This document shows positions 46,389 through 54,971 of a DNA stretch of 64,000 bases, piece after piece (within the stretch, counting starts at the first letter, position 1; each line of letters begins with the position of its first letter). Source of the stretch: Nitrospira sp. (lineage in GTDB: Bacteria > Nitrospirota > Nitrospiria > Nitrospirales > Nitrospiraceae). Location: the NCBI GenBank assembly GCA_016788885.1, contig JAEURX010000052.1:62001-126000 (forward strand), given 5' to 3'. Position numbers and translations under genes: made by a program. The notes beneath the pieces are model-generated. The model had not been told where the DNA came from. It searched no databases and was given only the letters and a program-made list of their open reading frames with translations.

Positions 46389-47334
46389 CCACTCGACCAT
46401 TCATGTCTTGCGCCCCGGGCTGTTCACCACGATTCAAGATCTCGGACGCCGTGGCTATCAGCGTTTCGGCGTGTCGGTGAGCGGCGCGATGGATCCCTGG
46501 GCGTTGACAGTCGGCAATCGCCTGGTCAGCAACCCCGACCGCGCCGCCGGCCTGGAAATTACGTTGCAAGGCCCTGAACTCTTCTTCGAACACCGTCTGT
46601 CCATCGCGATCACAGGAGCGGACCTCTCACCGACATGCGATGGCCACGCACTCCCCATGTGGACCGTCGTGACCATGCAGGCAGGAAGCCGATTGCAGTT
46701 CGGCGTCCGCAGACGAGGCACCCGCGCCTACCTGGCGGTAGCCGGCGGCATCGACACACCGGTTCAACTCGGGAGCCGCGCAACGCATGTCCGGAGCAGA
46801 CTGGGCGGACTCGCAGGAGGTCCGCTAAGAAAGGCCGACCGGCTTGTAGTGAGATCGCCCGCGCAGGCGCGAGACGGCCATGCGCTCCCGCCTGCACATC
46901 ACCCCCACTATTCCACCTCCCCCACCGTGCGCGTGATGCCAGGACCGCAGGTCGGTCACTTTATCGAGGAAGCACTAGAGCGGCTGACGAGAGGCCCCTA
47001 TCGCGTGACCTCGGAATCAGATCGCATGGGGTACAGACTGGAAGGAATGGCATTGCCGCATCGCACCTCGGCCGACATCATCTCGGAAGCTGTCAGCATC
47101 GGGAGCATCCAAGTGCCGCCGAACCGGCAACCGATTTTACTGATGGCTGACTGTCAACCGACAGGCGGGTATACAAAACTGGCGACGATGATCGGTGCCG
47201 ACCGCCACCTCGCCGCCCAGGTGGGACCGGGGGACAGCCTCTCATTTATGGTGGTCACTGCGAAGGAGGCATCTGAACTATTTCGGTCGTTGCATGCCGA
47301 ACTTGACCGGCTACTACCTCCGCAGAATGGCTGA
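46378..47334 (+). CDS. pxpC: 5-oxoprolinase subunit PxpC
   Basis: 318 residues, KipA/biotin-dependent-carboxylase-like family. Motifs: HVLRPGLFTTIQDLGRRGYQ, GAMDPWALTVGNRLV, YLAVAGGIDTPVQLGSRATH, SESDRMGYRLEG and LPILLMADCQPTGGYTKLA variants. The start at 46378 overlaps pxpA by 11 bp and sits just ahead of the conserved N-terminal motif; a frame from 46219 is open but would sit deep in pxpA. Completes the oxoprolinase. Confidence 0.92.
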   Translation: MSPNHSTIHVLRPGLFTTIQDLGRRGYQRFGVSVSGAMDPWALTVGNRLVSNPDRAAGLEITLQGPELFFEHRLSIAITGADLSPTCDGHALPMWTVVTMQAGSRLQFGVRRRGTRAYLAVAGGIDTPVQLGSRATHVRSRLGGLAGGPLRKADRLVVRSPAQARDGHALPPAHHPHYSTSPTVRVMPGPQVGHFIEEALERLTRGPYRVTSESDRMGYRLEGMALPHRTSADIISEAVSIGSIQVPPNRQPILLMADCQPTGGYTKLATMIGADRHLAAQVGPGDSLSFMVVTAKEASELFRSLHAELDRLLPPQNG

Positions 47335-47430
47335 ATTGACGGCGCCACTCGCTCTGGTGGCAGTACGATAACGCTCATTAGATGCGCACGCTCCCCCCGA
47401 ACGAGAGCGACGCACACGGCCAACCAGTTC

Positions 47431-47458
47431 TTGACATTGCCCTGAAGGGATCTATTAT
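47431..47458 (+). promoter_or_regulatory. Near-consensus sigma-70 promoter of a leaderless gene
   Basis: TTGACA (47431-47436), 16-bp spacer, TATTAT (47453-47458). The predicted start falls at 47464-47467, on or within a base or two of ATG 47466, so the mRNA would have no 5' leader. Confidence 0.6.
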
Positions 47459-47465
47459 TATTCGT

Positions 47466-47666
47466 ATGGACACCACACTGACTCCTCGACAGATTACCCA
47501 CGATGAGAAAAAGGCGGCCGAAGCCGCTTTCGCTGGTCGCCCATTCAATCCGAAATGGTCAGACGCGGCTCGCATCGTTTACGACGGCCTTCTCGCCGCG
47601 ATGGGGAAAGACGCTCGAGCCGTCGACACCGACGATGAACTCGAGCCGGTTGAGCCGCTGGCTTAA
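47466..47666 (+). CDS. 66-aa hypothetical protein, apparently leaderless
   Basis: ATG 47466 lies about 7 nt after the -10 element of a strong promoter and has no Shine-Dalgarno. The product is soluble and acidic (TDDELEPVEP end) with EKKAAEAAFAGRPFNPKWSDAARIVYDG. A longer open frame begins at 47382, but it would have to be translated from RNA made upstream of this promoter. I do not recognise a family. Direction and the coding pattern look real. Confidence 0.62.
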   Translation: MDTTLTPRQITHDEKKAAEAAFAGRPFNPKWSDAARIVYDGLLAAMGKDARAVDTDDELEPVEPLA

Positions 47667-47692
47667 TCCCCTCCGCTCGTGTCGCTGGCGTG

Positions 47693-47708
47693 GGGATGCA
47701 TGCATCCC
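47693..47708. terminator. Perfect 16-bp palindrome between convergent genes
   Basis: GGGATGCATGCATCCC. It lies between the 66-aa gene and the tRNA nucleotidyltransferase and could act as a hairpin or a symmetric operator. A terminator role is a guess from position. Confidence 0.3.
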
Positions 47709-47760
47709 GGGTTCTCTCGCACGCCCTGCAGTGCGGTAGACATCGAACACGAGTCCTGCA

Positions 47761-50433
47761 TCAGGTCCCTTCCTGCAGCTTCGATCGTCCTCGTTCGACA
47801 CAGTCCTTCACCAGTGCTCGTTCCTCTTCCTCGCTCGTGACCTCACCGTCCAATCGCGCCTCAGTGAGTCGCGCCAGAATCGTGCGGTACAGTGGACCAG
47901 GCTTCAGCCCCAAGGCTTTCAGTTCCTTCCCAGTGAGTGTTGGCTTCACGTTGCGATAGGTCGTGAGAAACATCGAGAGTTGTCGCTTTGCCGATTCCCC
48001 CAGGTTCTGTGCCAGGAGGAATACCAGGCATTCATCCGAGAAATCCGTCAAGAGGCGCACCGTTTCCGATGGCGTGAGCGGTGCCCGCCGACTGAGGGTC
48101 CGACACACCGGATGCGTGAGAAACCGAGCCTCATTGATGGCGGCCCGCTCGGCATCGGTAAACGGAAACCGCTTCAGCATCTCCCGCACCGCTTGATCGG
48201 ACATGGCTTCAGCCAAGGCCATGGCGTAGACCAGCCACCCGCTGATGGTCCGGTCAAGGCAGGAGAGCCGGTACCAGTCCAATGCTGCCTCCACCTCGAT
48301 GAGCCGACGGTCCAGTCGATTCGACCAGATGAGTTTCGGATGAATGAATCGCAGAAGGTCGAGCTCCGATAGACGCCGGACGGCCTGCCGCGGCATCCGC
48401 TCGGAAAACAACAGACGCAACTCATCCAGGAGGCGCTGCCCGGAAAGTCTGTGAAACAGCTCCATCTTCACCGCGCCCTTAATCAAGGCCAATGTGTCTT
48501 TGCTCAACTGAAAACCGAACCGGAGTTCGAACCGGATCGCACGAAACACACGAGTCGGATCCTCCACGAAGCTCAAACTGTGGAGCACCCGAATCAGCCG
48601 CTCCTTGAGGTCACGTTGCCCGCCATAAAAATCGATCAGCTGGCCGAACTGTCGCGGCCTGAGCGCCACCGCCAAGGTGTTGATCGTGAAGTCCCGCCGA
48701 TAGAGATCCTTTTTCATCGAACTCTGCTCAACCGTTGGAAGCGCCGTCGGGTATTCATAATATTCAGTGCGGGCGGTGGCCACGTCCACCTTGAACCCGT
48801 CGGGGAGATGCACGACGGCCGTTCCAAATCGCTCATGTACGTTGAGTTTCCCGCCGTGTTCCTTCGCCAGTGCGCGCGCAAACACGATCCCATCCCCCTC
48901 CACCACGAGATCGACATCCAAATTGTCGATCCCGAGTAACAAGTCCCGAACGAATCCCCCGACGACATACACGGACACACCCAGCCGCTCGCCTAATTCA
49001 CCAGCCACCCGCAGGAGATCCTGGACCACGTGGGACAGCCGGTCACGCAGCAGCCCTTTGAGATCCCGCCGCCGCACACCGCCCATAGACTCCAACCCCA
49101 TCAATGATTTTGGCTTCCCGCGCGCACCGGCAAGCACATCGTCATGAAGGCTGCGAAGCAGATCGGTCCTGGTGATGACCCCAACCGTTTTGCCATCGGA
49201 CAGCACGGGCACGAACCGCTGGTTCAACTCAATCATTCTGGTTTCAATGTCGTGAAACGGCGTCTCAGGATGTGCGCTATAGTGCCCGCTACTGGTGACA
49301 TCCCCGACCTGGTGCGCGTCAAGGTGATGGAACAGCGCTTTCTGGATGGTCTCACGGGAAATTATCCCGAGATATTGCGCCTTCCGGTCGACCACCGGGA
49401 GCACATTGACCCCATAGGTCGTCATAGCCCGTTCAGCCTCCGTAATGGTGGCATCCTCGGTGATCGATTTGACCGGCGTCGTCATGACGTCCCGAGCGAA
49501 CAAGGTGGGACGATATCGCTGCGTCAGCAGACGCGTCAGTTCCTGCTGCACCTCCACCAATGTCCGTCCTTTGACGCTGGCGGCGGCCGCCACCGCATGG
49601 CCACCCCCGCCGAACTCGCGCGCGATCCAGGCCACGTCGATTTCCGGCCGACGACTCCGCCCGATGATCTCCACTTTCTCTTGCAACGCAATCGCCACGA
49701 TGACGGCATCAAGGCCTTGCAACTCCGCAAGCCGCTGAACCGCCTCTGCTAGGTCGCCGGTATAGCGATCATACGCACTCGACGCGACAAGAATCTTGCG
49801 CCCTTCCAAGTAGTAGATATCTCCTGACTGCAGCAGATCGTTCAGCAGCGCGATCAGGTCCGGATCCAGAGGATGTTGCAACGTCTCCGTCACCACATGG
49901 AGATCAGCCCCAACACGCACAACAAAGGCCGCCGCCTCCAGGTCCCGCGGGGTGGTCGAGGGATACCCGAATGAACCGGTTTCTTCGTACAAACCCAGCG
50001 CCAACACCGTCGCCTCAGCCGCGGTGAGAGAGATGTGTCTATCCTTCAGTTGCTCGACCAGCAAGGTCGTGGTGGCCCCGACGGGTTCGACCAGTCGCAG
50101 GCCGATCGACGGCCAGAGCGGTTGTTCCGCAATCTGACCGGCTCCATGGTGGTCGTAGAGGTGAACCTCCACATCGCCACGTGAACGGAGTGCACTCAAG
50201 GGTCCCAGCCGCTCCGGTTCCTGAACATCCACTAGCACCAATCGGGTCACGCGATCCAACGCCACATCCTTCAAACGGGTCATCTCCACATGATGCGTGG
50301 CCAAAAAGTTCCGGACTGCTTCTTGCGCCCCGCCGGGAAGCACGAGCACAGCGCCGGGATACAATTTTTGGGCCGCAACCATAGAGGCGATGCCATCAAA
50401 ATCCGCATTCACGTGTGTGGTAATGAGGTCCAT
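47761..50433 (-). CDS. A-adding-type tRNA nucleotidyltransferase fused to DHH and CBS domains
   Basis: 890 residues. N-terminal DHH/DHHA1 phosphoesterase (THVNADFDGIASMVAAQKL, DVQEPERLG, FGGGGHAVAAAASVKGRTL), two CBS domains (ARDVMTTPVKSI, VGVITRTDLL), then a class II poly(A) polymerase/CCA-type head (YVVGGFVRDLLLGIDNLDVD with the catalytic GG-x-R-D...D-x-D, RRDFTINTLAVALRP) and neck. This fused layout is that of A-adding enzymes of Aquifex-like and related bacteria, which need a CC-adding partner elsewhere; that split function is inferred. CBS suggests adenylate sensing. Confidence 0.87.
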   Translation of the reverse strand: MDLITTHVNADFDGIASMVAAQKLYPGAVLVLPGGAQEAVRNFLATHHVEMTRLKDVALDRVTRLVLVDVQEPERLGPLSALRSRGDVEVHLYDHHGAGQIAEQPLWPSIGLRLVEPVGATTTLLVEQLKDRHISLTAAEATVLALGLYEETGSFGYPSTTPRDLEAAAFVVRVGADLHVVTETLQHPLDPDLIALLNDLLQSGDIYYLEGRKILVASSAYDRYTGDLAEAVQRLAELQGLDAVIVAIALQEKVEIIGRSRRPEIDVAWIAREFGGGGHAVAAAASVKGRTLVEVQQELTRLLTQRYRPTLFARDVMTTPVKSITEDATITEAERAMTTYGVNVLPVVDRKAQYLGIISRETIQKALFHHLDAHQVGDVTSSGHYSAHPETPFHDIETRMIELNQRFVPVLSDGKTVGVITRTDLLRSLHDDVLAGARGKPKSLMGLESMGGVRRRDLKGLLRDRLSHVVQDLLRVAGELGERLGVSVYVVGGFVRDLLLGIDNLDVDLVVEGDGIVFARALAKEHGGKLNVHERFGTAVVHLPDGFKVDVATARTEYYEYPTALPTVEQSSMKKDLYRRDFTINTLAVALRPRQFGQLIDFYGGQRDLKERLIRVLHSLSFVEDPTRVFRAIRFELRFGFQLSKDTLALIKGAVKMELFHRLSGQRLLDELRLLFSERMPRQAVRRLSELDLLRFIHPKLIWSNRLDRRLIEVEAALDWYRLSCLDRTISGWLVYAMALAEAMSDQAVREMLKRFPFTDAERAAINEARFLTHPVCRTLSRRAPLTPSETVRLLTDFSDECLVFLLAQNLGESAKRQLSMFLTTYRNVKPTLTGKELKALGLKPGPLYRTILARLTEARLDGEVTSEEEERALVKDCVERGRSKLQEGT

Positions 50434-50527
50434 GCCGGCATTTTAGCAGGATCGACGGATCGAGTCAGAACTGTCGGCAAGTCCGGGAAGAATTGCAGCA
50501 GGTGCGGGGGTGTGCTCGAGGTCCCGT

Positions 50528-50570
50528 CAAAACAACCGTGCCGTCCACAACAGCGTTGCGGACGGCACGG
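50528..50570 (-). terminator. Rho-independent terminator downstream of the 104-aa gene
   Basis: 11-bp perfect stem (50536-50546 with 50560-50570), 13-nt loop, and TTGTTTTG after it on the minus strand. It lies about 100 nt beyond the stop of the minus-strand small secreted gene. Confidence 0.65.
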
Positions 50571-50666
50571 AACCACTCGACAAGAAGCGCGAGCGCGGGA
50601 ATCAAGATGCCGGCCAGGCTACCGTATGCAGACCCTGCTGGAGGCCCAGCCCCGAGACGAACACTA

Positions 50667-50981
50667 TCACTGTTGGCGGTCGTGCTTCTGGCGAGCAATA
50701 TGGCGCGACGTACGATCTTGGGCGTGCCTCAGTCTGGCGCGTTCTTTGTTCGTGACGGCACCGTCGCCCTTGGCCTTGTCCTCCATTTTATTGATGTGCT
50801 CCTGCTGATTGTTCAAACGGTTGGCCTCGCGCGTATTCAACTGGCCGTTCGCAATGCCTTGATCGATACGCCGTTCCTGATTCGCCTGCCGCTGATCAAT
50901 GCCCGGGGTCTCTGCTTGTGCGAACACAACCGATGAGGCGAAAATCGACCATACCGCAGCACTCCAGATCACCTGCTTCAT
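50667..50981 (-). CDS. Small secreted helical protein
   Basis: 104 residues. Signal peptide (MKQVIWSAAVWSIFASSVVFAQA) then a charged all-helical body: DQRQANQERRIDQGIANGQL, ANRLNNQQEHINKMEDKAKG, DGAVTNKERARLRHAQDR. Proteins of this look recur in Proteobacteria and have no assigned function. A strong AAGGGGGG precedes ATG 50981; a longer frame starts at 51224 without a signal. A candidate promoter lies at 51023-51051. Confidence 0.78.
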   Translation of the reverse strand: MKQVIWSAAVWSIFASSVVFAQAETPGIDQRQANQERRIDQGIANGQLNTREANRLNNQQEHINKMEDKAKGDGAVTNKERARLRHAQDRTSRHIARQKHDRQQ

Positions 50982-51325
50982 ACATCCCCCCTTGGTTAAC
51001 GACCATGCCTGCCACCCATTCCAACGTACAAGGGGACCGCCACGTTGACAACGAGATTCCATTTTCTGCAGCTGTGTATCCATTGAGATGCAAGGCCCAG
51101 GTCGCACACTTCCGGATGACTCATGAGCTGATGCTGCGTCTATGCCTGAGCAGAATTGAACACCTGCGCGCGAAGGACCGCTCTCCGTGAATCTTCGACC
51201 GATACAATGTGACAGAACCGCCACAAATCCGACCGATTCAGCACATGGGCGGCGGGACGGGCGGGCATACGGATTGCTGCAGAGGAGGTCGATAGGCCGT
51301 GAGCGTTATCGCAAGGAGGAACGAG
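50982..51325. other. 344-bp divergent intergenic region
   Basis: Between two divergent small secreted-protein genes. It holds a candidate minus promoter (51023-51051) for the 104-aa gene and the ribosome-binding site of the plus gene. I see no other gene, RNA or repeat in it. Confidence 0.6.
51023..51051 (-). promoter_or_regulatory. Candidate sigma-70 promoter for the 104-aa gene
   Basis: On the minus strand TTGTCA (51051-51046), 17-bp spacer, TACGTT (51028-51023), giving a ~35-nt leader to ATG 50981. The -10 is imperfect. Confidence 0.35.
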
Positions 51326-51733
51326 ATGCATAAGATATTGCAACCTTCCCTCGCGACCGTTGCCGTCGCGACCCTCGCAGCCGTCAGCGTCCTCATCACT
51401 CCCGCATTTGCCAAAGACAAAGCCGAGAAACACTCGAAGCAAGCGCCCATCACATCAGCCGCCGCCGCGGCATCACTCATGGGCTCTGTACCCGAGCAAG
51501 CTCCCACGCCGAAGCCAGGCCACTATGACTCCAAACCGGGAACGGCATGGAAAACCATCGGCGGCACGGTCAAAGACATCCAGGGAGAAACCTATACCGT
51601 GGAGGACTACGACGGAAGCCAAATGCAGGTGCGTGTCGGACAGGGCACCAAACACCTACGAGGTCATAAGAAGGTCGGTGACACCATTCGGGCTGAAATT
51701 ACACATGGTGGCTTCGCCAATTCAGTTCAATGA
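51326..51733 (+). CDS. Secreted 135-aa protein, function unknown
   Basis: AAGGAGGAA precedes ATG 51326. Signal peptide ends at about AFA (residue 30). The body contains an SH3-like or OB-like barrel pattern, WKTIGGTVKDIQGETYTVEDYDG, MQVRVGQGTKHLRGHKKVGDT, IRAEITHGG, often seen in small periplasmic proteins of unknown function. A longer frame from 51299 lacks a ribosome-binding site and a clean signal. Confidence 0.72.
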   Translation: MHKILQPSLATVAVATLAAVSVLITPAFAKDKAEKHSKQAPITSAAAAASLMGSVPEQAPTPKPGHYDSKPGTAWKTIGGTVKDIQGETYTVEDYDGSQMQVRVGQGTKHLRGHKKVGDTIRAEITHGGFANSVQ

Positions 51734-51777
51734 TCCACTGATTCTGCGAACCCGCAGCAGCTCGCCGGTATCCTGGC

Positions 51778-51804
51778 GCGGCCGCCCCTGTACAGGTCGG
51801 CCGC
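51778..51804. terminator. Weak hairpin between convergent genes
   Basis: GCGGCCG (51778-51784) with CGGCCGC (51798-51804), 13-nt loop, between the 135-aa protein and DUF3047 genes. No T-tract. Confidence 0.3.
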
Positions 51805-51840
51805 ACCGCAGCTCATCGCACACCTACCATCCCCGCGCAC

Positions 51841-52587
51841 CTACTTCATCGCCTGCACGAACACAATGTCGCCGTAATAGGCCACGGCCTGCTCCAACGT
51901 GTTGTCCGTGTCGGTCATAATGGCCACACCGTTGATCGCCGGAGGCTCCTCGCCGAAGGCACGCGTATAGTCTTCATACACATTGCGCTCTTCTTCGACC
52001 CAGGAACCGACGTGGCGAGAGCCGCTTTGCACGACGATCATTTTGGCGAAGCCGGTGTAGGCGTTGTCTACCATCGTCCCCACCGGACTCTTTCCATCCC
52101 AGATGTAGTTGAGCGCGCCGATGGGAATCTCGCCGAACAGGACCTGCCCGGCCTTATACTGCAATTTCTTCCCGAAGCTCACCTTGTCCGGTTCATACGC
52201 AAAAGTGATGTAAAGCCGCGCCGGATAATCATCGCCGTCCTTGCGGGCCACATCACTCCGCTCCAGCACATGGTCGATCTTCCAGCGCCAGCGAACGATC
52301 GGATACTCACGCGGACTGATCGTCACGGCTCTTGTCAGTCCCGAGGCGGAGGCGTCGCTCACCGCCTTCACAACGGACACTGCCCCATCCTTCACCACTT
52401 CGTAGCGCGTGTGCCGTGAGATCTTCTTGAACGTGAGCGGGTTCCACCCCTCCGGTAGACTGTCCCCTGGGGCCGCGAGCGAAAAGGCCCCCACGACCAG
52501 CTTGGCCGGATCATTCGCAAGCCCTACCGACGCTGAGCCCAGCAACAAGAGCACCAGCATGCCACGCTGCACTGCAGATAGACTCAT
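51841..52587 (-). CDS. Secreted DUF3047 protein
   Basis: 248 residues with a signal peptide (AVQRGMLVLLLLGSASVGLA). DUF3047 pattern: EGWNPLTFKKISRHTRYEVV, YPIVRWRWKIDHV, YPARLYITFAYEP, LNYIWDGKSPVGTMVDNAYT and AIMTDTDNTLEQAVAYYGDI. Probably a periplasmic beta-sandwich protein. The start (52587) overlaps the upstream MerA-like gene stop (ATGA), so it is translated from the same mRNA. Function unknown. Confidence 0.8.
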   Translation of the reverse strand: MSLSAVQRGMLVLLLLGSASVGLANDPAKLVVGAFSLAAPGDSLPEGWNPLTFKKISRHTRYEVVKDGAVSVVKAVSDASASGLTRAVTISPREYPIVRWRWKIDHVLERSDVARKDGDDYPARLYITFAYEPDKVSFGKKLQYKAGQVLFGEIPIGALNYIWDGKSPVGTMVDNAYTGFAKMIVVQSGSRHVGSWVEEERNVYEDYTRAFGEEPPAINGVAIMTDTDNTLEQAVAYYGDIVFVQAMK

Positions 52588-54173
52588 CGCCGCAACCAAG
52601 CAAAGAGACGGGCCAGGATTGCTTTGGTCCGCGGCGTGAAGTGTGCTTTGCGCCAAAGATTGGCGGTCTTCTTGATGATCTCGGCCCGGGTGGGATAGGG
52701 ATGGATCGTTGCCGCAATGGTCTTCACACCAACATCTGCCTTCATCGCGACCGACACTTCGCTGATCAGGTCTCCCGCATGGGACGACACAATCGTTGCA
52801 CCAAGAATCTTGTCGGTCCCTTTCTGAATGTGCAGACGGGCGAACCCTTCCTCGTCCCCATCAAGAATGGCTCGATCGACCTCCGTGAAGGGATAGGTAT
52901 AGGTTTCGACCTCCACCCCTTTCTGCTTGGCGTCGGCTTCGTAGAGGCCGACGTGGGCGATCTCCGGAGTGGTATAGGTGCACCAGGGCATGTTCAGTGA
53001 GTCCGTACTCGCATACCCCAGGCCAAAGGGATGCGGGAACAGGGCGTTTTGAATGACGATCTGCGCCATCGCATCCGCCGCGTGGGTAAATTTGTAGCGT
53101 GAGCAGATGTCGCCAGCGGCATAGATCTGCGGATTCGTCGTTTGAAGTCGTTCGTTCACCGTCACCCCGGCCTTGTCGAATGCGACCCCGACCGTCTCCA
53201 GTCCCAGTCCCTGGACATTCGGCGAGCGACCCGTCCCCACGACAATCTCATCGACGATCACTTCATGGCGCTGGCCATGGGACTCCACGACTAGACGCTT
53301 TCCGTTGGAGATGGTCTCAACCCTCACATCCTTTCCGCAACAGTGCAGCGTGACCCCATCCTTGGCCATCACCCGTTGAACAATCTCCGCCGCATCCCGA
53401 TCCTCGTTCGGCATGATGCCGTGCATAGCTTCAAACAGCGAAACGCGGCTGCCGAATCGCGCAAATGCCTGCGCTAATTCACATCCAATCGGTCCCGCAC
53501 CGATCACCGCCATCCGCCGAGGCAGCTCCGTCAGCGAAAACACCGTATCGTTCGTGAGGTACCCTGCTTCCTCCAGCCCGGGAATGGGAGGGGCCGAGGC
53601 GCTCGCGCCCGTGCAGACCGCTGCTTTGACGAACGACAAGATCCGATCTCCCGACGGCCCCTCCACCACCACACGGTCCTGGCCGGCAAATCGGCCCTGG
53701 CCGATGTAGACATCCACGCCCAGCGAGGCGTATCGATGTGCGGAGTCCATATGGCTGATTCTGGCACGCACCTGCCTCATCCTGGACATCGCCACACCAA
53801 AGTCATACGTCGCCGCAGAACCCATCTGCGCACCAAACGCAGAAAGATTGCGCAACTGCGCCCACGCATTGGCCGCACGAATGAGGGCTTTGGACGGCAC
53901 ACAGCCGACATTCAAACAGTCCCCCCCCATCAGATGTCGTTCGATCAAGGCCACTTTCGCGCCCAAACCTGCCGCAACCACCGCGGTGATCAACCCTGCC
54001 GTGCCCGCCCCCAGGACAACGATGTTGTATCGCCCTGTGGGTTCAGGGTTCACCCATGCGGGTGGATGAACGTTCTCCACGAGCGTGCGGTTGAATTCGT
54101 CATCCGGCAACACCATCTGCTGCGCCGGAGTTGCCATAGCAGCAGAGACATCTCTCGCGTCACGCGACATCAT
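52584..54173 (-). CDS. Mercuric-reductase-like FAD-dependent disulfide oxidoreductase, not a mercuric reductase
   Basis: 529 residues. FAD motif VVLGAGTAGLITAVVAAG, redox disulfide GGDCLNVGCVPSKAL, NAD motif AVIGAGPIGCELAQAFARFG, and FAD motif YAAGDIC. The dimer-interface catalytic motif reads IHPYPTRAE, where the usual His before PT is Tyr. The C-terminus ends without the Cys pair that MerA uses for mercury. So a disulfide reductase of the MerA-like branch coupled to membrane genes (TVP38, DUF3047). ATG 54173 follows GGGAG and AAAGG by good spacing; 54197 is also open. Confidence 0.84.
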   Translation of the reverse strand: MMSRDARDVSAAMATPAQQMVLPDDEFNRTLVENVHPPAWVNPEPTGRYNIVVLGAGTAGLITAVVAAGLGAKVALIERHLMGGDCLNVGCVPSKALIRAANAWAQLRNLSAFGAQMGSAATYDFGVAMSRMRQVRARISHMDSAHRYASLGVDVYIGQGRFAGQDRVVVEGPSGDRILSFVKAAVCTGASASAPPIPGLEEAGYLTNDTVFSLTELPRRMAVIGAGPIGCELAQAFARFGSRVSLFEAMHGIMPNEDRDAAEIVQRVMAKDGVTLHCCGKDVRVETISNGKRLVVESHGQRHEVIVDEIVVGTGRSPNVQGLGLETVGVAFDKAGVTVNERLQTTNPQIYAAGDICSRYKFTHAADAMAQIVIQNALFPHPFGLGYASTDSLNMPWCTYTTPEIAHVGLYEADAKQKGVEVETYTYPFTEVDRAILDGDEEGFARLHIQKGTDKILGATIVSSHAGDLISEVSVAMKADVGVKTIAATIHPYPTRAEIIKKTANLWRKAHFTPRTKAILARLFAWLRR

Positions 54174-54225
54174 CGCAACCTTTCTCCCTGCGCCCATGAG
54201 AGATCATCCTGCATGCGTTCGCTTG

Positions 54226-54942
54226 CTACACCGCCCTGCCGGCGATTTTTTTGTAGAGGATGGGGACCAGTGCCAGTAGCCCTAACAACATAAAGGCCAT
54301 CAAGACATTCGGCGAGACAATTTCCTTGAGCGAATTGATCGTGCCCAGCTGACGCCCCGCATAGGCGAAGACGAAACTGCCTGGAATGATCCCTAACGAC
54401 GTGGCGACCACATAGGTTCCAATGGACACGCGAGTCAATCCCGACACCATATTGACCAGGAAAAATGGAAACAGCGGAATCAGACGCAGGGTCATGAGAT
54501 AACTGAACGCGTTCTTGGCAAACCCCTCTTGAATGGCACCCAAGCGGCTCCCGAACTTGCGTTCCACCCAATCCCGCAACAGATAGCGCGCCACCAGAAA
54601 CGCCAGGGTCGCCCCCACAGTCGCTCCGACGTTGACATACAGGGTCCCTAAGACACTGCCGAACAAAAATCCTCCGGCCAGGGTCATGATCGCCCCACCG
54701 GGCAATGACAACCCGACCACGGCACAGTATGCGCCGATGAACAGGGCCACGGCGGTCGAATAGTGGGCGTCGGTAAAGTCCATCAGGTGGTCGCGGTTGG
54801 CTTTCAGCCCGTCCAACGAGAGGTACCGCCCAAGGTCAAAATAAAAAAACGCCGCAACCGCAAGTACGACAGACAGTCCGAGCATCAGTTTGCCGAAGTT
54901 GGAGCCGGTGGGTTGCGAGGATGCGTCTGCAGAAGTGGTCAT
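54226..54942 (-). CDS. TVP38/TMEM64 (VTT domain) membrane protein
   Basis: 238 residues, about 6 transmembrane helices. SNARE-associated/VTT signatures: LSLPGGAIMTLAGGFLFG, TVGATLAFLVARYLLRDWVE, FSYLMTLRLIPLFPFFLVNM and FAYAGRQLG. The family is implicated in lipid or glycolipid translocation. It is followed by the MerA-like gene; together with DUF3047 it forms a three-gene operon. The start at 54942 is preferred over the longer frame to 55263, which includes the promoter region. Confidence 0.84.
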   Translation of the reverse strand: MTTSADASSQPTGSNFGKLMLGLSVVLAVAAFFYFDLGRYLSLDGLKANRDHLMDFTDAHYSTAVALFIGAYCAVVGLSLPGGAIMTLAGGFLFGSVLGTLYVNVGATVGATLAFLVARYLLRDWVERKFGSRLGAIQEGFAKNAFSYLMTLRLIPLFPFFLVNMVSGLTRVSIGTYVVATSLGIIPGSFVFAYAGRQLGTINSLKEIVSPNVLMAFMLLGLLALVPILYKKIAGRAV

Positions 54943-54971
54943 CGTAGTCCTATTCTCCCTGGCGGTATCAT
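54939..54971 (-). promoter_or_regulatory. Possible 10-codon leader minigene or promoter overlap
   Basis: AAGGAG then ATG at 54971 opens a 10-residue frame rich in ATA, AGA, GGA, CTA and CGA codons, whose TGA overlaps the TVP38 ATG. Alternatively TTGACA (54995-54990) with GATGAT (54972-54967) is the TVP38 promoter, which would place the RNA start beyond this ATG. The two readings exclude each other. Confidence 0.3.

Noticed and set aside
52584-54173. Mercuric reductase
   Set aside because: No C-terminal mercury-binding Cys pair and the interface motif is altered; only a MerA-like disulfide reductase is supported.
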